A stretch of 64,000 nucleotides of DNA from Sphingomonas changnyeongensis (GTDB lineage Bacteria; Pseudomonadota; Alphaproteobacteria; Sphingomonadales; Sphingomonadaceae): contig NZ_CP047895.1 in NCBI RefSeq assembly GCF_009913435.1, positions 1,744,501-1,808,500 of the forward strand, written 5' to 3'. Made by a program: the position numbers and the translations under genes. The first letter of the stretch is position 1; every line of letters starts with the position of its first letter. Shown piece by piece: positions 1 to 9,785 of this stretch. Under the pieces are notes generated by a model. The model was not told where the DNA came from, did not search any database, and saw only the letters and a list, made by a program, of their open reading frames with translations.

Positions 1-252
1 TTCGTCATAGGATTTCAGGTAGCTGTCGTCCCCGGTCACCAGATAGCCGCGCAGCTGGCTGTTCTGGCGCAACAGAGCCGTCTCCAGCGCCAGCGCCTGG
101 GCATGGATCGACTGGCTTTGGTTGTTCTGGTCGGTCGTCGACCGGATCATGGAGATGTTCGCGAAGAACACCGCCATCATGATCGCGGCTGACACGCAGA
201 TCAGCATGAACGACAGGCCCAGTTTTCTGGGAAGGCTCAGGGACTTCAGCAT
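1..252 (-). CDS. Methyl-accepting chemotaxis-type receptor, N-terminal part (cut by window edge)
   Basis: Only the first 84 codons lie in the window; the gene continues beyond position 1. The start is the ATG at 252. Residues about 13-32 form one hydrophobic membrane segment preceded by a short basic stretch (MLKSLSLPRKLG), and the following periplasmic part is Gln/Ser/Leu-rich and helical, with GYLVTGDDSYL near its visible end. This is the usual start of CHASE3-type or four-helix-bundle sensor domains in chemotaxis receptors and some histidine kinases. No signalling domain is visible, so a receptor-type sensor is likely but chemotaxis itself is inferred. It lies 75 bp downstream of the TonB receptor on the same strand. 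Confidence 0.6.
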   Translation of the reverse strand, partial: MLKSLSLPRKLGLSFMLICVSAAIMMAVFFANISMIRSTTDQNNQSQSIHAQALALETALLRQNSQLRGYLVTGDDSYLKSYDE

Positions 253-327
253 CTTGGCACTCTCATCGGGTATCCATGGGGAAGCCATCCCGACCGGGGC
301 GTCATGCCCCGGCCGGGACGGCGTTCC

Positions 328-2847
328 TCAGAAGTTGAACCGGACCGCGGCCGAGACGGTGCGCGGGTTGATGGTCCGCCCGGTCACGACGCCGTTGGCC
401 GGCAGCGCGCCCTGCGAGATTTCGACGATGCCCATGGTGTCGAACACATTGTTGACGTTGAGCATCACCGTCACCCGGTCGGCCGGCCGCACCTGCAGGA
501 AGGGGCTCACGATGGTGAAGCCCGGCAGGCGCAGCTGGTTGACGTCCTGGGTGTAGCTGTCGGTGTGACCGACCACATTGACGCCGACCGTGAACAGATC
601 GGTGTTGTACTGCGGCGTCGCCTGGAAGATCAGGTTCGGCTGACGGCGCGGGGTGTTGCCGACGAACTGCGGCTGGGTGGCGTCGGCGGTGATTTCCGCC
701 TTGGTGTAGGTGGCGCCGGCCGACAGGCTGAAGTTGCCGAAGGTGACCGCACCCTCGAACTCCACGCCGTAAGCGCGGTAGTCACGCTCGATCAGGAAGG
801 CGACGGTTTCGCCGGCTGCGTTCGAGGTGACCTGACGGTTGACTTCGCCGGTGTTGGCAAGGAAGCCGGTCACGTTCAGCGTGACGTTCGACTTGCGGAA
901 CTTCAGGCCCAGCTCGGTCTGGGTGACCACGTCATAGCCCCGGAAGCCCGGTGCGAGCCGGCCGGTGACCGGATCGATGCTCGGGGTCAGCAGGATGCGG
1001 TCGGCCGCCGCACGGCCGCCGCGGCTGTAGCGCGCGAAGGCGGCGAGCGAGTCCGACGCGCGATAGTTCACGCTGCCCGAATAGCTGACATAGTTGTAGT
1101 TATAGTCGACCAGCGACGGGGCGTTGAAATCGAACACCGCGGTGCGGGTTTCCGCGACCGAAATGGTACCGTCACGGTTGATGTCGACGGGGCGGGTCGG
1201 AATGTTGGTCGCGCCGATCGTGTAGCCAAAGGCCTGGCCCTCGACATTGCCGCGATCGAAGCGGACGCTGCCGCCGAACGAGAACTTGCCGACCTTGTAG
1301 TTGACCGAGGCATAGGGCGCGAGGACCTGATAGTCCGCATCAAAGCTTGCCGCGACCGACGCATTGAAGTTGAAGAAACCGCCCTGGGTCTGGGCGATGC
1401 CGCCGGCGTTGATCAGATCGACCAGCGCCGTGTTGCCGCCGCCGCGCACGTCGGTGACGATGTTCGGGCCAAGGAAGTCGTTGAACACCGACTGGCGCGA
1501 CGTGTAGAGACCAACGGTCGTCGTCAGCTCACCGGCACCGGCCTTCCACACGCGGCTGGCGCGCAGGTCGTTGGTGATGTTGTCCATGTTCTTCATCTGC
1601 GGGTTGTAGAGCATCCCGCTGACGAGCAGGCCGTTGCCGTTGAGCGTGGCCGTACCCGCATTGTTCACCACCTGCCCGGCGCGGTCGCCGTTCACGTAGC
1701 GCAGCGAGCCGCCCGGCGCATTGAGTGCGCCCAGGATGGTCGCCGCCGGGGCGATGCGCAGCGGCAGGATCAGCTGCACGCTGCCGCCGATGTCGGAATA
1801 GCGGAAGCGCTCGGTGATGGTCCAGTCGCCGACGTCGAACTGCGCCTCGAGGCCGATCGACTTGACGGTCGGGTTGATGCCCTGGCGCGCGTCGAACCGG
1901 GTCAGGTTGTTCTGGCCGTTCGGGATCACATAGTTGCTGATGTTGCGGCCCTGGAGCACGTCGCGCGACGCGTCGAAGCCCGCGACGTTCGAATAGCGCG
2001 GATCCTCGTTGGTGCCGGTCACCGCGATCGGCACGCCCTGATACAGCGGGGTGCGGTCGCTCAGATACTTACCGTAGAGGCGGATATAGCCGGTCGGCAG
2101 GTCCTTGGTGATGTTGAACTTGATCTGGCCGCCGCGATAGGCGGTGAAGCCATTGTCACGCGGGCCTTCGCCCTCCCGGTAATAGCCGCCGACGTGGAAG
2201 CGGACGGTTTCGCTGAGGCGCGCGCCATAGGAGAAGTCGACGCGGTAATCCTGATAGTCGATGCCGGTCGAGGCCTGCAGCGCGCCGCCTTCGACATCGC
2301 CGGTCTTGGAGATGAGGTTGATCACCCCGCCCGGCGAGTTGGACGCGAAGGTCGAGGCCGAACCGCCGCGGATGGTCTCGATCTGGCCGACATTGAGGTC
2401 GAAGCGCATCAGCGAGTCAGGCGTCAGATAGTTGATGTCGCCGAACTCGACGACCGGAAGGCCGTCTTCCTGGAAATTGAGCCACTTCGAGCCGTTGGAC
2501 GCGAGCGGCAGGCCGCGGATGGTGTAGCTGCCCAGGCCCTCGCCGATCGCTTCGGCGCGGATGCCGGGGATGTTGCGGAACACTTCGGCGAGCGAACGGG
2601 CACCGAACTTCTCGATCTCGGTCGCGCGCAGCGAGCTGGTCGAGGTGGCGCTGTCCAGACGGTCGCGGCCCTTGGCGACGCCGGTGGAGAAAATCTCGGC
2701 CGGCGGCGCGTTCTTGGCATCCTGCGGCTCCGCAGCTTCCGAAGCCTCTACGGCGTCGGCAGCAGCGCCGGCCATGGTGGTTTCGGCGAGGGCGGGTGTC
2801 GCAAGCGCGAACGGCGCGGCGGTGAGGAGAAGGAGGGTCTTGGTCAT
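328..2847 (-). CDS. TonB-dependent outer-membrane receptor
   Basis: An 839-residue protein of the size usual for TonB-dependent transporters. Residues 1-21 are a Sec signal peptide ending in Ala-Leu-Ala. The plug domain follows at roughly 60-190, with the typical stretches EVFRNIPGIRAE, SYTIRGLPL and SPGGVINLISK. The rest is a beta-barrel of alternating hydrophobic strands with aromatic girdles, ending in the outer-membrane C-terminal signature VRFNF. Such proteins import ferric siderophores, carbohydrates or other large solutes using TonB-ExbBD energy. The substrate cannot be read from the sequence and no neighbouring uptake gene suggests one. It has its own long upstream region (2848-3404), which is a likely place for regulation. 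Confidence 0.9.
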   Translation of the reverse strand: MTKTLLLLTAAPFALATPALAETTMAGAAADAVEASEAAEPQDAKNAPPAEIFSTGVAKGRDRLDSATSTSSLRATEIEKFGARSLAEVFRNIPGIRAEAIGEGLGSYTIRGLPLASNGSKWLNFQEDGLPVVEFGDINYLTPDSLMRFDLNVGQIETIRGGSASTFASNSPGGVINLISKTGDVEGGALQASTGIDYQDYRVDFSYGARLSETVRFHVGGYYREGEGPRDNGFTAYRGGQIKFNITKDLPTGYIRLYGKYLSDRTPLYQGVPIAVTGTNEDPRYSNVAGFDASRDVLQGRNISNYVIPNGQNNLTRFDARQGINPTVKSIGLEAQFDVGDWTITERFRYSDIGGSVQLILPLRIAPAATILGALNAPGGSLRYVNGDRAGQVVNNAGTATLNGNGLLVSGMLYNPQMKNMDNITNDLRASRVWKAGAGELTTTVGLYTSRQSVFNDFLGPNIVTDVRGGGNTALVDLINAGGIAQTQGGFFNFNASVAASFDADYQVLAPYASVNYKVGKFSFGGSVRFDRGNVEGQAFGYTIGATNIPTRPVDINRDGTISVAETRTAVFDFNAPSLVDYNYNYVSYSGSVNYRASDSLAAFARYSRGGRAAADRILLTPSIDPVTGRLAPGFRGYDVVTQTELGLKFRKSNVTLNVTGFLANTGEVNRQVTSNAAGETVAFLIERDYRAYGVEFEGAVTFGNFSLSAGATYTKAEITADATQPQFVGNTPRRQPNLIFQATPQYNTDLFTVGVNVVGHTDSYTQDVNQLRLPGFTIVSPFLQVRPADRVTVMLNVNNVFDTMGIVEISQGALPANGVVTGRTINPRTVSAAVRFNF

Positions 2848-3404
2848 CTAATCCGCTTTCTTCTGTAATGCCGGGTGGGAAAACGCAGAAAAACAACTAA
2901 ATATTTGGTTAAGACCGATGATATTCGACAGTCAGGATAAACTAAACACGTAGGTTGTGATTTCATCAGGTCATGTCACGGCGCTATATGACAGCGATTT
3001 CAGAGTGGTTTCGGCCTAAGTAAGTAGAAATGCTGATAGGGTTTGCTAGAATTTAACAAACAGGGTTTCCGGCTAAATCCGCAGTCCTGCCTTTGCTCAT
3101 GCCCAACCGATGTTCTCCGCAATGCTGTCCGATCGCCTATCGCAGTCATTATAGAGGGGGGCGGACGATCCGGGTGCGAACGGAACAGAATCTGGCCGCG
3201 ACCGGACAGAATGGGTGCGCGATCCGTTGCCCCGGCCGGGTGTGCGCCGGGCGTGCGTGGTCATGCTGCATCTGCGAAGATGATGGCCTGATGCCGTAAC
3301 GTCACACGGAGATGATGCGCCGGCCGCGCAGGCGGCTACGCCCGCTCAGGCTGGCGGGCGCGCGGAGATGTTTGCGGTGTCAGGGCCTGGCGTATCAGGC
3401 CGGA
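2848..3404. promoter_or_regulatory. Gene-poor 557-bp gap upstream of the TonB receptor
   Basis: The part nearest the receptor (about 2880-3075) is markedly richer in A and T than its surroundings and contains several TAA/TTA clusters, as expected for a promoter region reading leftwards. On the minus strand a CTGTCAT element occurs near 2987-2993, resembling a single Pho half-site, but I see no correctly spaced partner. The right part (3100-3380) is ordinary GC-rich sequence whose open frames have no recognisable protein character. A short hairpin GGCCTG/CAGGCC at 3384-3401 lies just past the stop of the neighbouring lipoprotein gene. No confident -35/-10 pair was found. Confidence 0.4.
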
Positions 3405-4121
3405 TCAGCCCCTGGCGTCGGTCCCGCCGTAACGCTGGCTGCACGCGTCCAGCACGGTGGTCACCGGTCCCGCCTCGAGCGCGCGAGCAAGGCCGCGCTT
3501 CACATCCTGCAGCAGCAGTTCGGGCGCGGTCGTGCCGCTGGCCCGCGCATCGGCGGCCACCCGCTCGTCAAGCGCCGCCGTCATCTTCAGATAGCCGGTC
3601 AGCCGCGCATCGCGCGCCACATCGGGCGAGTTGCCGGCGATCTGCGCAATCGCAAAGCCCAGGCCATAGCATTGCTGCCGCGCGCCGGGCGTGTCGGCGG
3701 GCAGCGCGACGAATGCGCCGGGGCGGGTGGCGGCGAAAGCCTGCTGGCACTGGCGCAACAGGCTGTCCGCCTGGCCGCTGGCGCGGATGCGGTCGACCAG
3801 CGCCAGCCCCTCGTCGCGCAGGCCATTGGCCCGGTTCGGTTCGGTGATCCCGGCCTCGGTCGCGCCGAGCAGCAGATAATGCGCGGCCTCGCTGACCTCG
3901 TCGATCGAGAGCGGCTTGCCGCCCGTGGCATCGGTGCGCGCCAGCCGCGCCGCATAGCAGGCCGCCGCCTGCGCCGCCCGGTTGGACGGAAAAACGATCG
4001 GCCGGGCCGCCTCCGCACTGTCATTGCCGTCATCGGCTGTGCCGCAGGCCGTGGCGGCAAGCGCGGCGACCAGCGCCAGCACCGTCCCCGCCCGGCGGGC
4101 GGATCGGCCCGCACCGCGCAT
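3405..4121 (-). CDS. Putative lipoprotein of unknown function
   Basis: I do not recognise the family. The chosen ATG at 4121 gives 238 residues. It starts with an Arg-rich n-region, then a hydrophobic stretch (TVLALVAALAATAC) whose Cys26 fits a lipoprotein signal-peptidase II site. An upstream in-frame ATG at 4205 would add 28 Arg/Pro-rich residues and is unlikely. The mature part is Ala-rich and predominantly helical, with a few cysteines (ACYAARLA, RQCQQAF, LDACSQRYGG). These are spread out, not in CxxC pairs, so disulfides are possible if it faces the periplasm. It is divergent from the YeiH-like gene, with 122 bp between starts. Confidence 0.6.
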   Translation of the reverse strand: MRGAGRSARRAGTVLALVAALAATACGTADDGNDSAEAARPIVFPSNRAAQAAACYAARLARTDATGGKPLSIDEVSEAAHYLLLGATEAGITEPNRANGLRDEGLALVDRIRASGQADSLLRQCQQAFAATRPGAFVALPADTPGARQQCYGLGFAIAQIAGNSPDVARDARLTGYLKMTAALDERVAADARASGTTAPELLLQDVKRGLARALEAGPVTTVLDACSQRYGGTDARG

Positions 4122-4243
4122 GGCGCTGAGGGCGGGGAGGGAAGGCGGGGGCGACCGGCGGAATGGACATCGGCGCATCCTGTCCGCGCCTGCCGCCGGG
4201 CGCAAGCGCGCCCGCCCCCTTTTCGCGCGGACGGCTTTGCGCC

Positions 4244-5368
4244 ATGAGCAGCGCCATGGCGCATCATCCCGACACCCAGCCCCCTGGTCGCCCCGTTCCG
4301 GCAGCGCGGCCCATGCCCGCCGCGGCGGACCTGTTCGGTGACCTGCTGGAGGTCGATGCGCGCCCGGCGGGCGGCGGTGCGGGCCGGTTGCGTCCGGCCC
4401 TGTTCGCGCTGTTGCCGGGCCTGGGTGTGACAGCGCTGGCAGGCGCTGCTGCAGCCTGGCTTGCCGATCATTATGCCGCGCCGCTGATGCTGATGGGGCT
4501 GCTGATCGGCCTCGCCTTCAACTTTCTGAACGCCGATCAGCGGCTGCACGAGGGGCTGGGCTTTGCGTCGAAAACGCTGCTGCGCTGGGGGATCGTGCTG
4601 GTCGGTTTCCAGGTGACATTATGGGAAATCGCCGATCTCGGCTGGCCGAGCTTCGTCGCCATCGCGCTCATCATCCTGCTGGTGATGGCGGCGGGCACGC
4701 TGGTTGCGCGCGCGCTCGGCCTCGGGCTGGCCTTCGGGCTGCTGGCGGGCGGCTCGGTCGCGATCTGCGGCGCATCGGCGGCGCTGGCGCTCGCCACCGC
4801 GCTGGGCGAAAAGCGCGTCAATCAGGCGCAGCTGACGTTGGTGCTGGTCACCGTTTCGGCGGCGAGCGCGCTTGCCATGTCGCTCTACCCGATCCTTGCC
4901 ACCAGCCTGGGGCTGGGCCGCGAGGCGGCGGGCTTTCTGATCGGCGCGTCGATCCATGACGTCGCCCAGGCGCTGGGCGCCGGCTATTCGCTGGGCGAGG
5001 TCGAGGGGCAGACGGCGGCGATCGTCAAGCTGACCCGGGTGGCGCTGCTCGCGCCGACGCTGCTGCTCGTCACCCTCGCCGTGCCGCGTGAACCGGGCGG
5101 GGCGGGCGGCGGGGCCCCGGTGCCCTGGTTCATCGCGGCGTTTCTGGGGCTGACTGCGCTCAACTCGGCGATCACCTTGCCGGCCGAGGTCGCGCTGATC
5201 GCCAAGCGCGCAACGACGATCCTGCTGCTGCTGGCCGTGGTCGCGACCGGCATCCGCTCACCGATGCACCTGCTGCTCCAGCAAGGCTGGCGCGCATCGA
5301 TGCCGGTGGTGGCGGCGACCGCGGTCAGTTTCCTGCTCGCGCTGGCGGCGGCCGAAATGCTGTTTTGA
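4244..5368 (+). CDS. YeiH-family (UPF0324) integral membrane protein, putative sulfate exporter
   Basis: A 374-residue membrane protein. After a polar, Pro-rich N-terminus of about 45 residues there are around ten hydrophobic segments. Conserved family stretches include GLLIGLAFNFLN, GGSVAICGASAALALA and GASIHDVAQALGAGY. The UPF0324/YeiH family is annotated as putative sulfate exporters, but transport has been little tested. An earlier in-frame ATG at 4163 lies inside GC-rich sequence with no ribosome site, so the ATG at 4244 (or 4256, 4 codons later) is preferred. It is followed by a palindromic repeat and the MaoC gene and shows no clear operon partner. Confidence 0.85.
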   Translation: MSSAMAHHPDTQPPGRPVPAARPMPAAADLFGDLLEVDARPAGGGAGRLRPALFALLPGLGVTALAGAAAAWLADHYAAPLMLMGLLIGLAFNFLNADQRLHEGLGFASKTLLRWGIVLVGFQVTLWEIADLGWPSFVAIALIILLVMAAGTLVARALGLGLAFGLLAGGSVAICGASAALALATALGEKRVNQAQLTLVLVTVSAASALAMSLYPILATSLGLGREAAGFLIGASIHDVAQALGAGYSLGEVEGQTAAIVKLTRVALLAPTLLLVTLAVPREPGGAGGGAPVPWFIAAFLGLTALNSAITLPAEVALIAKRATTILLLLAVVATGIRSPMHLLLQQGWRASMPVVAATAVSFLLALAAAEMLF

Positions 5369-5397
5369 GGGGCGCTGCCCGCGACGTTCGATTTGCC

Positions 5398-5441
5398 GCA
5401 TGTTCCGGGCTGCCGCGCGATTTTACCCGGCCGGAAAATGC
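5398..5441. repeat. Dispersed palindromic repeat, decayed copy
   Basis: Outer arms GCATGTTCCGG and CCGGAAAATGC pair with one mismatch around a degenerate inner hairpin ending in ACCCGG. It belongs to the same family as the array at 42445-42657 and the copy at 9725. The trailing CTCTAG is shared with the last unit of that array. It sits between the YeiH-like and MaoC genes. Confidence 0.75.
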
Positions 5442-5472
5442 TCTAGAGGCGCGCCGGCAGGAGAGATTCACG

Positions 5473-5925
5473 ATGCCCGGACGCTATTTCGACGACTGGA
5501 CCGTGGGCGACACCATCGCCCATGACATCCGCCGCACGGTGACCGAGACGGACAATCTGATGATGTCCGCGCTCACCCACAATCCGCAGCCTTTGCACCT
5601 GGATGCAGAGGCGGCGCGCGCCAGCGAGTTCGGCCAGATCCTCGTCAACGGCACCTTCACCTTTGCGCTGATGGTGGGCGTGTCGGTCGGCGACACGACG
5701 CTCGGCACGCTCGTCGCCAATCTGGGCTATGACAAGGTGGTGATGCCCGCCCCGGTGTTCATCGGCGACACGCTGCGCGCCGAAACCGCTGTCGCCGAAC
5801 TGCGTGCCAGCGGATCGCGCCCCGATGCCGGGATCGTCACCTTCGAACACCGGATGTTCAACCAGCGCGACCAGCTGGTCTGCCGCTGCCTGCGCATGGC
5901 GCTTGTCCGGCGGCGGCCGGCATGA
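5473..5925 (+). CDS. MaoC-like CoA-ester hydratase
   Basis: A 150-residue single hot-dog-fold protein of the MaoC dehydratase family. These enzymes reversibly hydrate 2-enoyl-CoA esters such as crotonyl-, mesaconyl- or itaconyl-CoA. The active-site region is visible as HNPQPLHLDAEAA (Asn-Pro then His), followed by GTFTFALMVGV. The start ATG at 5473 is preceded by AGGAGAG at a good distance. An upstream in-frame ATG at 5365 would run through the palindromic repeat and is rejected. Its stop overlaps the ATG of the CitE-type lyase by four bases (ATGA), so the two are translationally coupled, which suggests hydration followed by C-C cleavage of the same acyl-CoA. Confidence 0.85.
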   Translation: MPGRYFDDWTVGDTIAHDIRRTVTETDNLMMSALTHNPQPLHLDAEAARASEFGQILVNGTFTFALMVGVSVGDTTLGTLVANLGYDKVVMPAPVFIGDTLRAETAVAELRASGSRPDAGIVTFEHRMFNQRDQLVCRCLRMALVRRRPA

Positions 5926-6754
5926 AGAGCTGGCTGTTCGTGCCGGGCGACCGGCCGGAGCGGATGGACAAGGCGCTCGGCCTCGGCGCCGATGCGCTGA
6001 TCCTCGACCTTGAGGATTCGGTCGCCCCCGATGCCCGGCCGGAGGCGCGGGCGGCGATCGCCGCGTTCCTTGCCCGCGCGGGCAGGGAAGGACCGCGCCT
6101 GTTCGTGCGCGTCAATCCGCTCGGCACCGCCGATCATGCCGCTGATCTGGCAGCCGTGCTGCCCGCCGGGCCGGACGGGCTGGTGCTGCCCAAGGCCGAA
6201 GGCGCGGCGAGCATCGCGGCGCTGGCCGCCGCCGCCCCCGGCCTGCCGATCCTGCCGATCGTGACCGAGACGCCGCGCGCGCTGTTCCGGCTTGGCGAAT
6301 ATGAACAGGCCGCCGCCGATCTGGCCGGGCTGACCTGGGGGCGGAGGATCTGCCCGCCGCGATCGGTGCGGTGTCGGCGCGCGAGGCCGATGGCAGCTAT
6401 ACGCCGCCTTATGAGGTGGCGCGCGCGCTCACTTTGTTCGCGGCCGCTGCAGCCGGGGTCGCGCCGGTCGAGACCGTCTATCCCGATATCCGCGATCTGG
6501 ACGGGCTTGCCGCCTATGCCGCCCGCGCCGCGCGCGACGGTTTTCAGGGCATGATGGCGATCCACCCCGCCCAGATCCCGGTGATCAACGCCGCCTTCAC
6601 CCCCGCGCCCGAGGCCATTGCCCATGCCCGGGCGGTGATCGAGGCCTTTGCCGCCAATCCCGGTGCCGGCGTCCTGAAGGTCGGCGGCAAGATGGTTGAC
6701 GCGCCGCACGTGAAACAGGCACGGCGGCTGCTGGAGAGAGCAGGAACCCGATAA
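5922..6754 (+). CDS. CitE/HpcH-type CoA-ester lyase (one-base frameshift in the read)
   Basis: Restored length is 277 residues, typical of short CitE-like lyases that cleave citramalyl-, malyl- or related CoA esters. Visible marks are SWLFVPGDRPERM, LILDLEDSVAP (metal and substrate site) and IVTETPRALF; the C-terminal part GMMAIHPAQIPVIN is in another frame. The frame breaks at the G run 6336-6340, where one more G turns the reading into LTWGAEDLPAAIG and joins both halves. A TIM-barrel fold is expected from the family. It is coupled to the MaoC gene upstream, and its stop directly abuts the isovaleryl-CoA dehydrogenase start. The pair resembles the itaconyl-CoA hydratase/citramalyl-CoA lyase arrangement, but the substrate is unproven. 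Confidence 0.8.
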
Positions 6755-7924
6755 ATGACTGTCGCAACGCCCGAGTTTGATTTCGCGCTTGGCGAAAATG
6801 CCGAGATGATCCGTGAGACGACGCGCCGCTTCGCCGACGAACGGATTGCACCGCTCGCCGCCCGCATCGACGCGGAGGACTGGTTCCCCCGTGACGAGCT
6901 GTGGCCGGCGATGGGCGAGCTTGGCCTGCATGGCATCACCGTGGCCGAGGCCGATGGCGGGCTGGGCCTTGGCTATCTGGAGCATGTGATCGCCTGTGAG
7001 GAGATTGCGCGCGCGTCCGGTTCGATCGGCCTGTCCTATGGCGCCCATTCCAATCTGTGCGTCAACCAGATCGCCCGCTGGGGCAATGCCGAGCAGAAGG
7101 CCAGATATCTGCCCAAGCTGATCTCGGGCGAGCATGTCGGCAGCCTTGCCATGTCCGAGGCCGGGGCCGGGTCCGACGTCGTGTCGATGAAGCTGCGCGC
7201 CGAACGCGTCCAGGGCGGCTGGGTGCTCAATGGCACCAAATTCTGGATCACCAACTCGGCCTATGCCGACACGCTGGTCGTCTATGCCAAGACCGCGCCC
7301 GAGGCGGGATCGCGCGGCATCACCACCTTCCTCATCGAAAAGGACATGCCCGGTTTCAGCATCGGGCAGAAGATCGACAAGATGGGCATGCGCGGCTCGC
7401 CGACCGCGGAGCTGGTGTTCACCGACTGCGAGGTGCCCGAGGAAAATGTGATGGGCCCGGAAAATGGCGGCGTCGGCGTGCTGATGTCGGGGCTGGATTA
7501 TGAGCGGGCGGTGCTGGCCGGCATCCAGCTTGGCATCATGCAGGCCTGTCTCGACACCGTCATTCCCTATGTCCGCGAGCGTCAGCAATTCGGCAAGCCG
7601 ATCGGCGCGTTCCAGCTGATCCAGGCCAAGGTCGCCGACATGTATGTCGCGCTCAACTCGGCCCGGGCCTATGTCTATGCGGTCGCGCGCGCCTGCGATG
7701 CCGGGCGCACGACCCGGTTCGATGCGGCGGGCGCGATCCTGCTGGCGTCGGAAAACGCATTCCGCGTCGCCGGCGAGGCGGTGCAGGCGCTGGGCGGTGC
7801 CGGCTATACGCGCGACTGGCCGGTCGAACGCTTCCTGCGCGATGCCAAGCTGCTCGACATCGGCGCGGGGACCAATGAGATCCGGCGGATGCTGATCGGC
7901 CGCGAACTGATCGGGGCGGCCTGA
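6755..7924 (+). CDS. liuA: Isovaleryl-CoA dehydrogenase
   Basis: A 389-residue flavoprotein of the acyl-CoA dehydrogenase family, oxidising isovaleryl-CoA to 3-methylcrotonyl-CoA in leucine breakdown. Assignment to the isovaleryl group rests on the catalytic Glu at residue 250 in [11 protein letters not shown]; most short-chain family members carry the base near the C-terminus instead. Also visible are [16 protein letters not shown] (FAD/substrate loop), [17 protein letters not shown] and the C-terminal [18 protein letters not shown], where Gly replaces the C-terminal Glu of the other subfamily. The gene begins directly after the upstream stop codon, and methylcrotonyl-CoA carboxylase follows, which supports the pathway. 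Confidence 0.93.
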   Translation: MTVATPEFDFALGENAEMIRETTRRFADERIAPLAARIDAEDWFPRDELWPAMGELGLHGITVAEADGGLGLGYLEHVIACEEIARASGSIGLSYGAHSNLCVNQIARWGNAEQKARYLPKLISGEHVGSLAMSEAGAGSDVVSMKLRAERVQGGWVLNGTKFWITNSAYADTLVVYAKTAPEAGSRGITTFLIEKDMPGFSIGQKIDKMGMRGSPTAELVFTDCEVPEENVMGPENGGVGVLMSGLDYERAVLAGIQLGIMQACLDTVIPYVRERQQFGKPIGAFQLIQAKVADMYVALNSARAYVYAVARACDAGRTTRFDAAGAILLASENAFRVAGEAVQALGGAGYTRDWPVERFLRDAKLLDIGAGTNEIRRMLIGRELIGAA

Positions 7925-8099
7925 GGCACGGGCCGCCGCCTCCCTGTCCGCCGGGGCGGGGCGGGGTTGGCGGCTGCCGGGCGGCATTCATTTCGGGCGA
8001 ACACAGGGCGATGGTCATGATGGCATCAAGCGGCCCCCTCCGGGCGGGCGAACAGGGCAATCCGGGCGGGATGACCGCTCCAGCCGGGGGAGAAAGGCG

Positions 8100-9701
8100 A
8101 TGAGCGCGCCCGTGATCCCGACGGCGGTCCAGCCCGACAGCCCCGCCGTTCAGGCGCGGGCAGCGCATAACCGCGCGCTTGCCGATGCGCTGGCCGCGCG
8201 CGTCGCCGAGGCGGCGCTGGGCGGGCCGGAGACGGCGCGCGACCGCCATGTCGCGCGCGGCAAGCTGCTGCCGCGCGAGCGGGTCGAGCGGCTGCTCGAT
8301 CCGGGGTCGCCCTTTCTGGAAATCGGCCAGCTGGCCGCCGACGGCGTCTATGGCGAGGATGTGCCGGGGGCCGGGCTGATCGCCGGCATTGGCCGCGTGT
8401 CCGACCGGCAGGTGATGATCGTGTGCAACGATGCCACCGTCAAAGGCGGCACCTATTATCCGCTGACCGTCAAAAAGCATCTGCGCGCGCAGGAAATCGC
8501 CGAGCAGAACCGGCTGCCCTGCATCTATCTGGTCGATTCCGGCGGGGCCAATCTGCCGCACCAGGCCGAGGTGTTTCCCGACCGCGACCATTTCGGCCGC
8601 ATCTTTTTCAACCAGGCGAACATGTCGGCGCAGGGAATTGCCCAGATCGCCTGCGTGATGGGCAGCTGCACGGCTGGCGGCGCCTATGTCCCGGCGATGT
8701 CGGACGAAACGGTGATCGTGCGCAACCAGGGCACGATCTTTCTGGGCGGCCCGCCGCTCGTCAAGGCGGCGACCGGCGAGGTGATTTCGGCCGAGGATCT
8801 GGGCGGCGGCGATCTGCATGGCCGCCGGTCGGGCGTGGTCGATCATGTCGCCGAAAATGACGATCATGCGCTGACCATTGTGCGCGACATCGTGGCGACG
8901 CTGCCGCCGCCCGCCGATCCGGGGCTGAACCTGCGCGCGCCGCGCCCCCCGGCTTATGATCCCGCCGGGATTTACGGCATCATCCCCGAGGATGTGCGCG
9001 CGCCCTATGACGTGCGCGAAGTGATTGCGCGGATCGTCGACGGGTCGGAGTTTCACGAGTTCAAGCCGCTTTACGGCACCACTTTGGTGTGCGGTTTTGC
9101 CCATATCTGGGGCATGCCGGTCGCGATCCTGGCCAATAACGGCATCCTGTTCTCCGAAAGCGCGGTCAAGGGCGCGCATTTCATCGAACTGGCCTGTCAG
9201 CGTCGGGTGCCGCTGTTGTTCCTGCAGAATATTTCCGGCTTCATGGTCGGCGGCAAATATGAGGCCGAAGGCATTGCCAAACATGGCGCAAAGCTGGTCA
9301 CCGCCGTCGCCACGGCGAGCGTGCCCAAGCTGACCGTGCTGATCGGCGGCAGCTTCGGGGCGGGCAATTACGGGATGTGCGGCCGCGCCTATTCGCCGCG
9401 TTTCCTGTTCAGCTGGCCCAATGCGCGGATCAGCGTGATGGGCGGCGAACAGGCGGCAAGCGTGCTGGCCACCGTCCACCGCGACGCCGAACGCTGGACG
9501 CCGGCAGAGGCCGAGGCGTTCAAGGCGCCGATCCGCCAGAAATATGAGGATGAGGGCAATCCCTATTACGCGACCGCGCGGCTGTGGGACGACGGGGTGA
9601 TCGATCCGGCGCAGACGCGCGACGTGCTCGGCCTCGCGCTTGCCGCCAGCCTGAACGCGCCGGTCGGCGACACGCCGCGCTTCGGCGTGTTCCGCATGTG
9701 A
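8100..9701 (+). CDS. liuB: Methylcrotonyl-CoA carboxylase, carboxyltransferase (beta) subunit
   Basis: A 533-residue carboxyltransferase of the crotonase superfamily, which moves CO2 from biotin to 3-methylcrotonyl-CoA to give 3-methylglutaconyl-CoA. Family stretches include [37 protein letters not shown], the [16 protein letters not shown] oxyanion loop and [16 protein letters not shown] [24 protein letters not shown] is typical of methylcrotonyl rather than propionyl-CoA carboxylases. The ATG at 8100 follows GGGAGAAAGG. It lies 175 bp after liuA and before the biotin-carrying subunit gene, all on the plus strand. Confidence 0.94.
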   Translation: MSAPVIPTAVQPDSPAVQARAAHNRALADALAARVAEAALGGPETARDRHVARGKLLPRERVERLLDPGSPFLEIGQLAADGVYGEDVPGAGLIAGIGRVSDRQVMIVCNDATVKGGTYYPLTVKKHLRAQEIAEQNRLPCIYLVDSGGANLPHQAEVFPDRDHFGRIFFNQANMSAQGIAQIACVMGSCTAGGAYVPAMSDETVIVRNQGTIFLGGPPLVKAATGEVISAEDLGGGDLHGRRSGVVDHVAENDDHALTIVRDIVATLPPPADPGLNLRAPRPPAYDPAGIYGIIPEDVRAPYDVREVIARIVDGSEFHEFKPLYGTTLVCGFAHIWGMPVAILANNGILFSESAVKGAHFIELACQRRVPLLFLQNISGFMVGGKYEAEGIAKHGAKLVTAVATASVPKLTVLIGGSFGAGNYGMCGRAYSPRFLFSWPNARISVMGGEQAASVLATVHRDAERWTPAEAEAFKAPIRQKYEDEGNPYYATARLWDDGVIDPAQTRDVLGLALAASLNAPVGDTPRFGVFRM

Positions 9702-9724
9702 CCTGTCCGGGTTTTTGAGTTGCC

Positions 9725-9769
9725 GCATTTTCCGGGCCGCCGGGTGAACGAACCCGGCATCGAAAATGC
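9725..9769. repeat. Dispersed palindromic repeat between the two carboxylase genes
   Basis: Outer arms GCATTTTCCGG and (C)GAAAATGC flank an inner CCGGGT...ACCCGG hairpin with a GAACGA loop. It is the same family as 5398 and 42445. It lies in the 84-bp gap inside the liuB-liuD unit, so it would be transcribed, and ends 16 bases before the liuD start codon. Confidence 0.85.
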
Positions 9770-9785
9770 TCTGAGGACCGACGAG

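Noticed and set aside
304..2868. 854-codon open frame on the plus strand
   Set aside because: It is antisense to the TonB receptor, has an Asp/Val/Arg/Ala-rich composition typical of shadow frames in GC-rich genes, and no domain.
3043..3299. Two overlapping short frames in the gap upstream of the lipoprotein gene
   Set aside because: They use different frames of the same sequence, lack ribosome sites and have no recognisable protein features.
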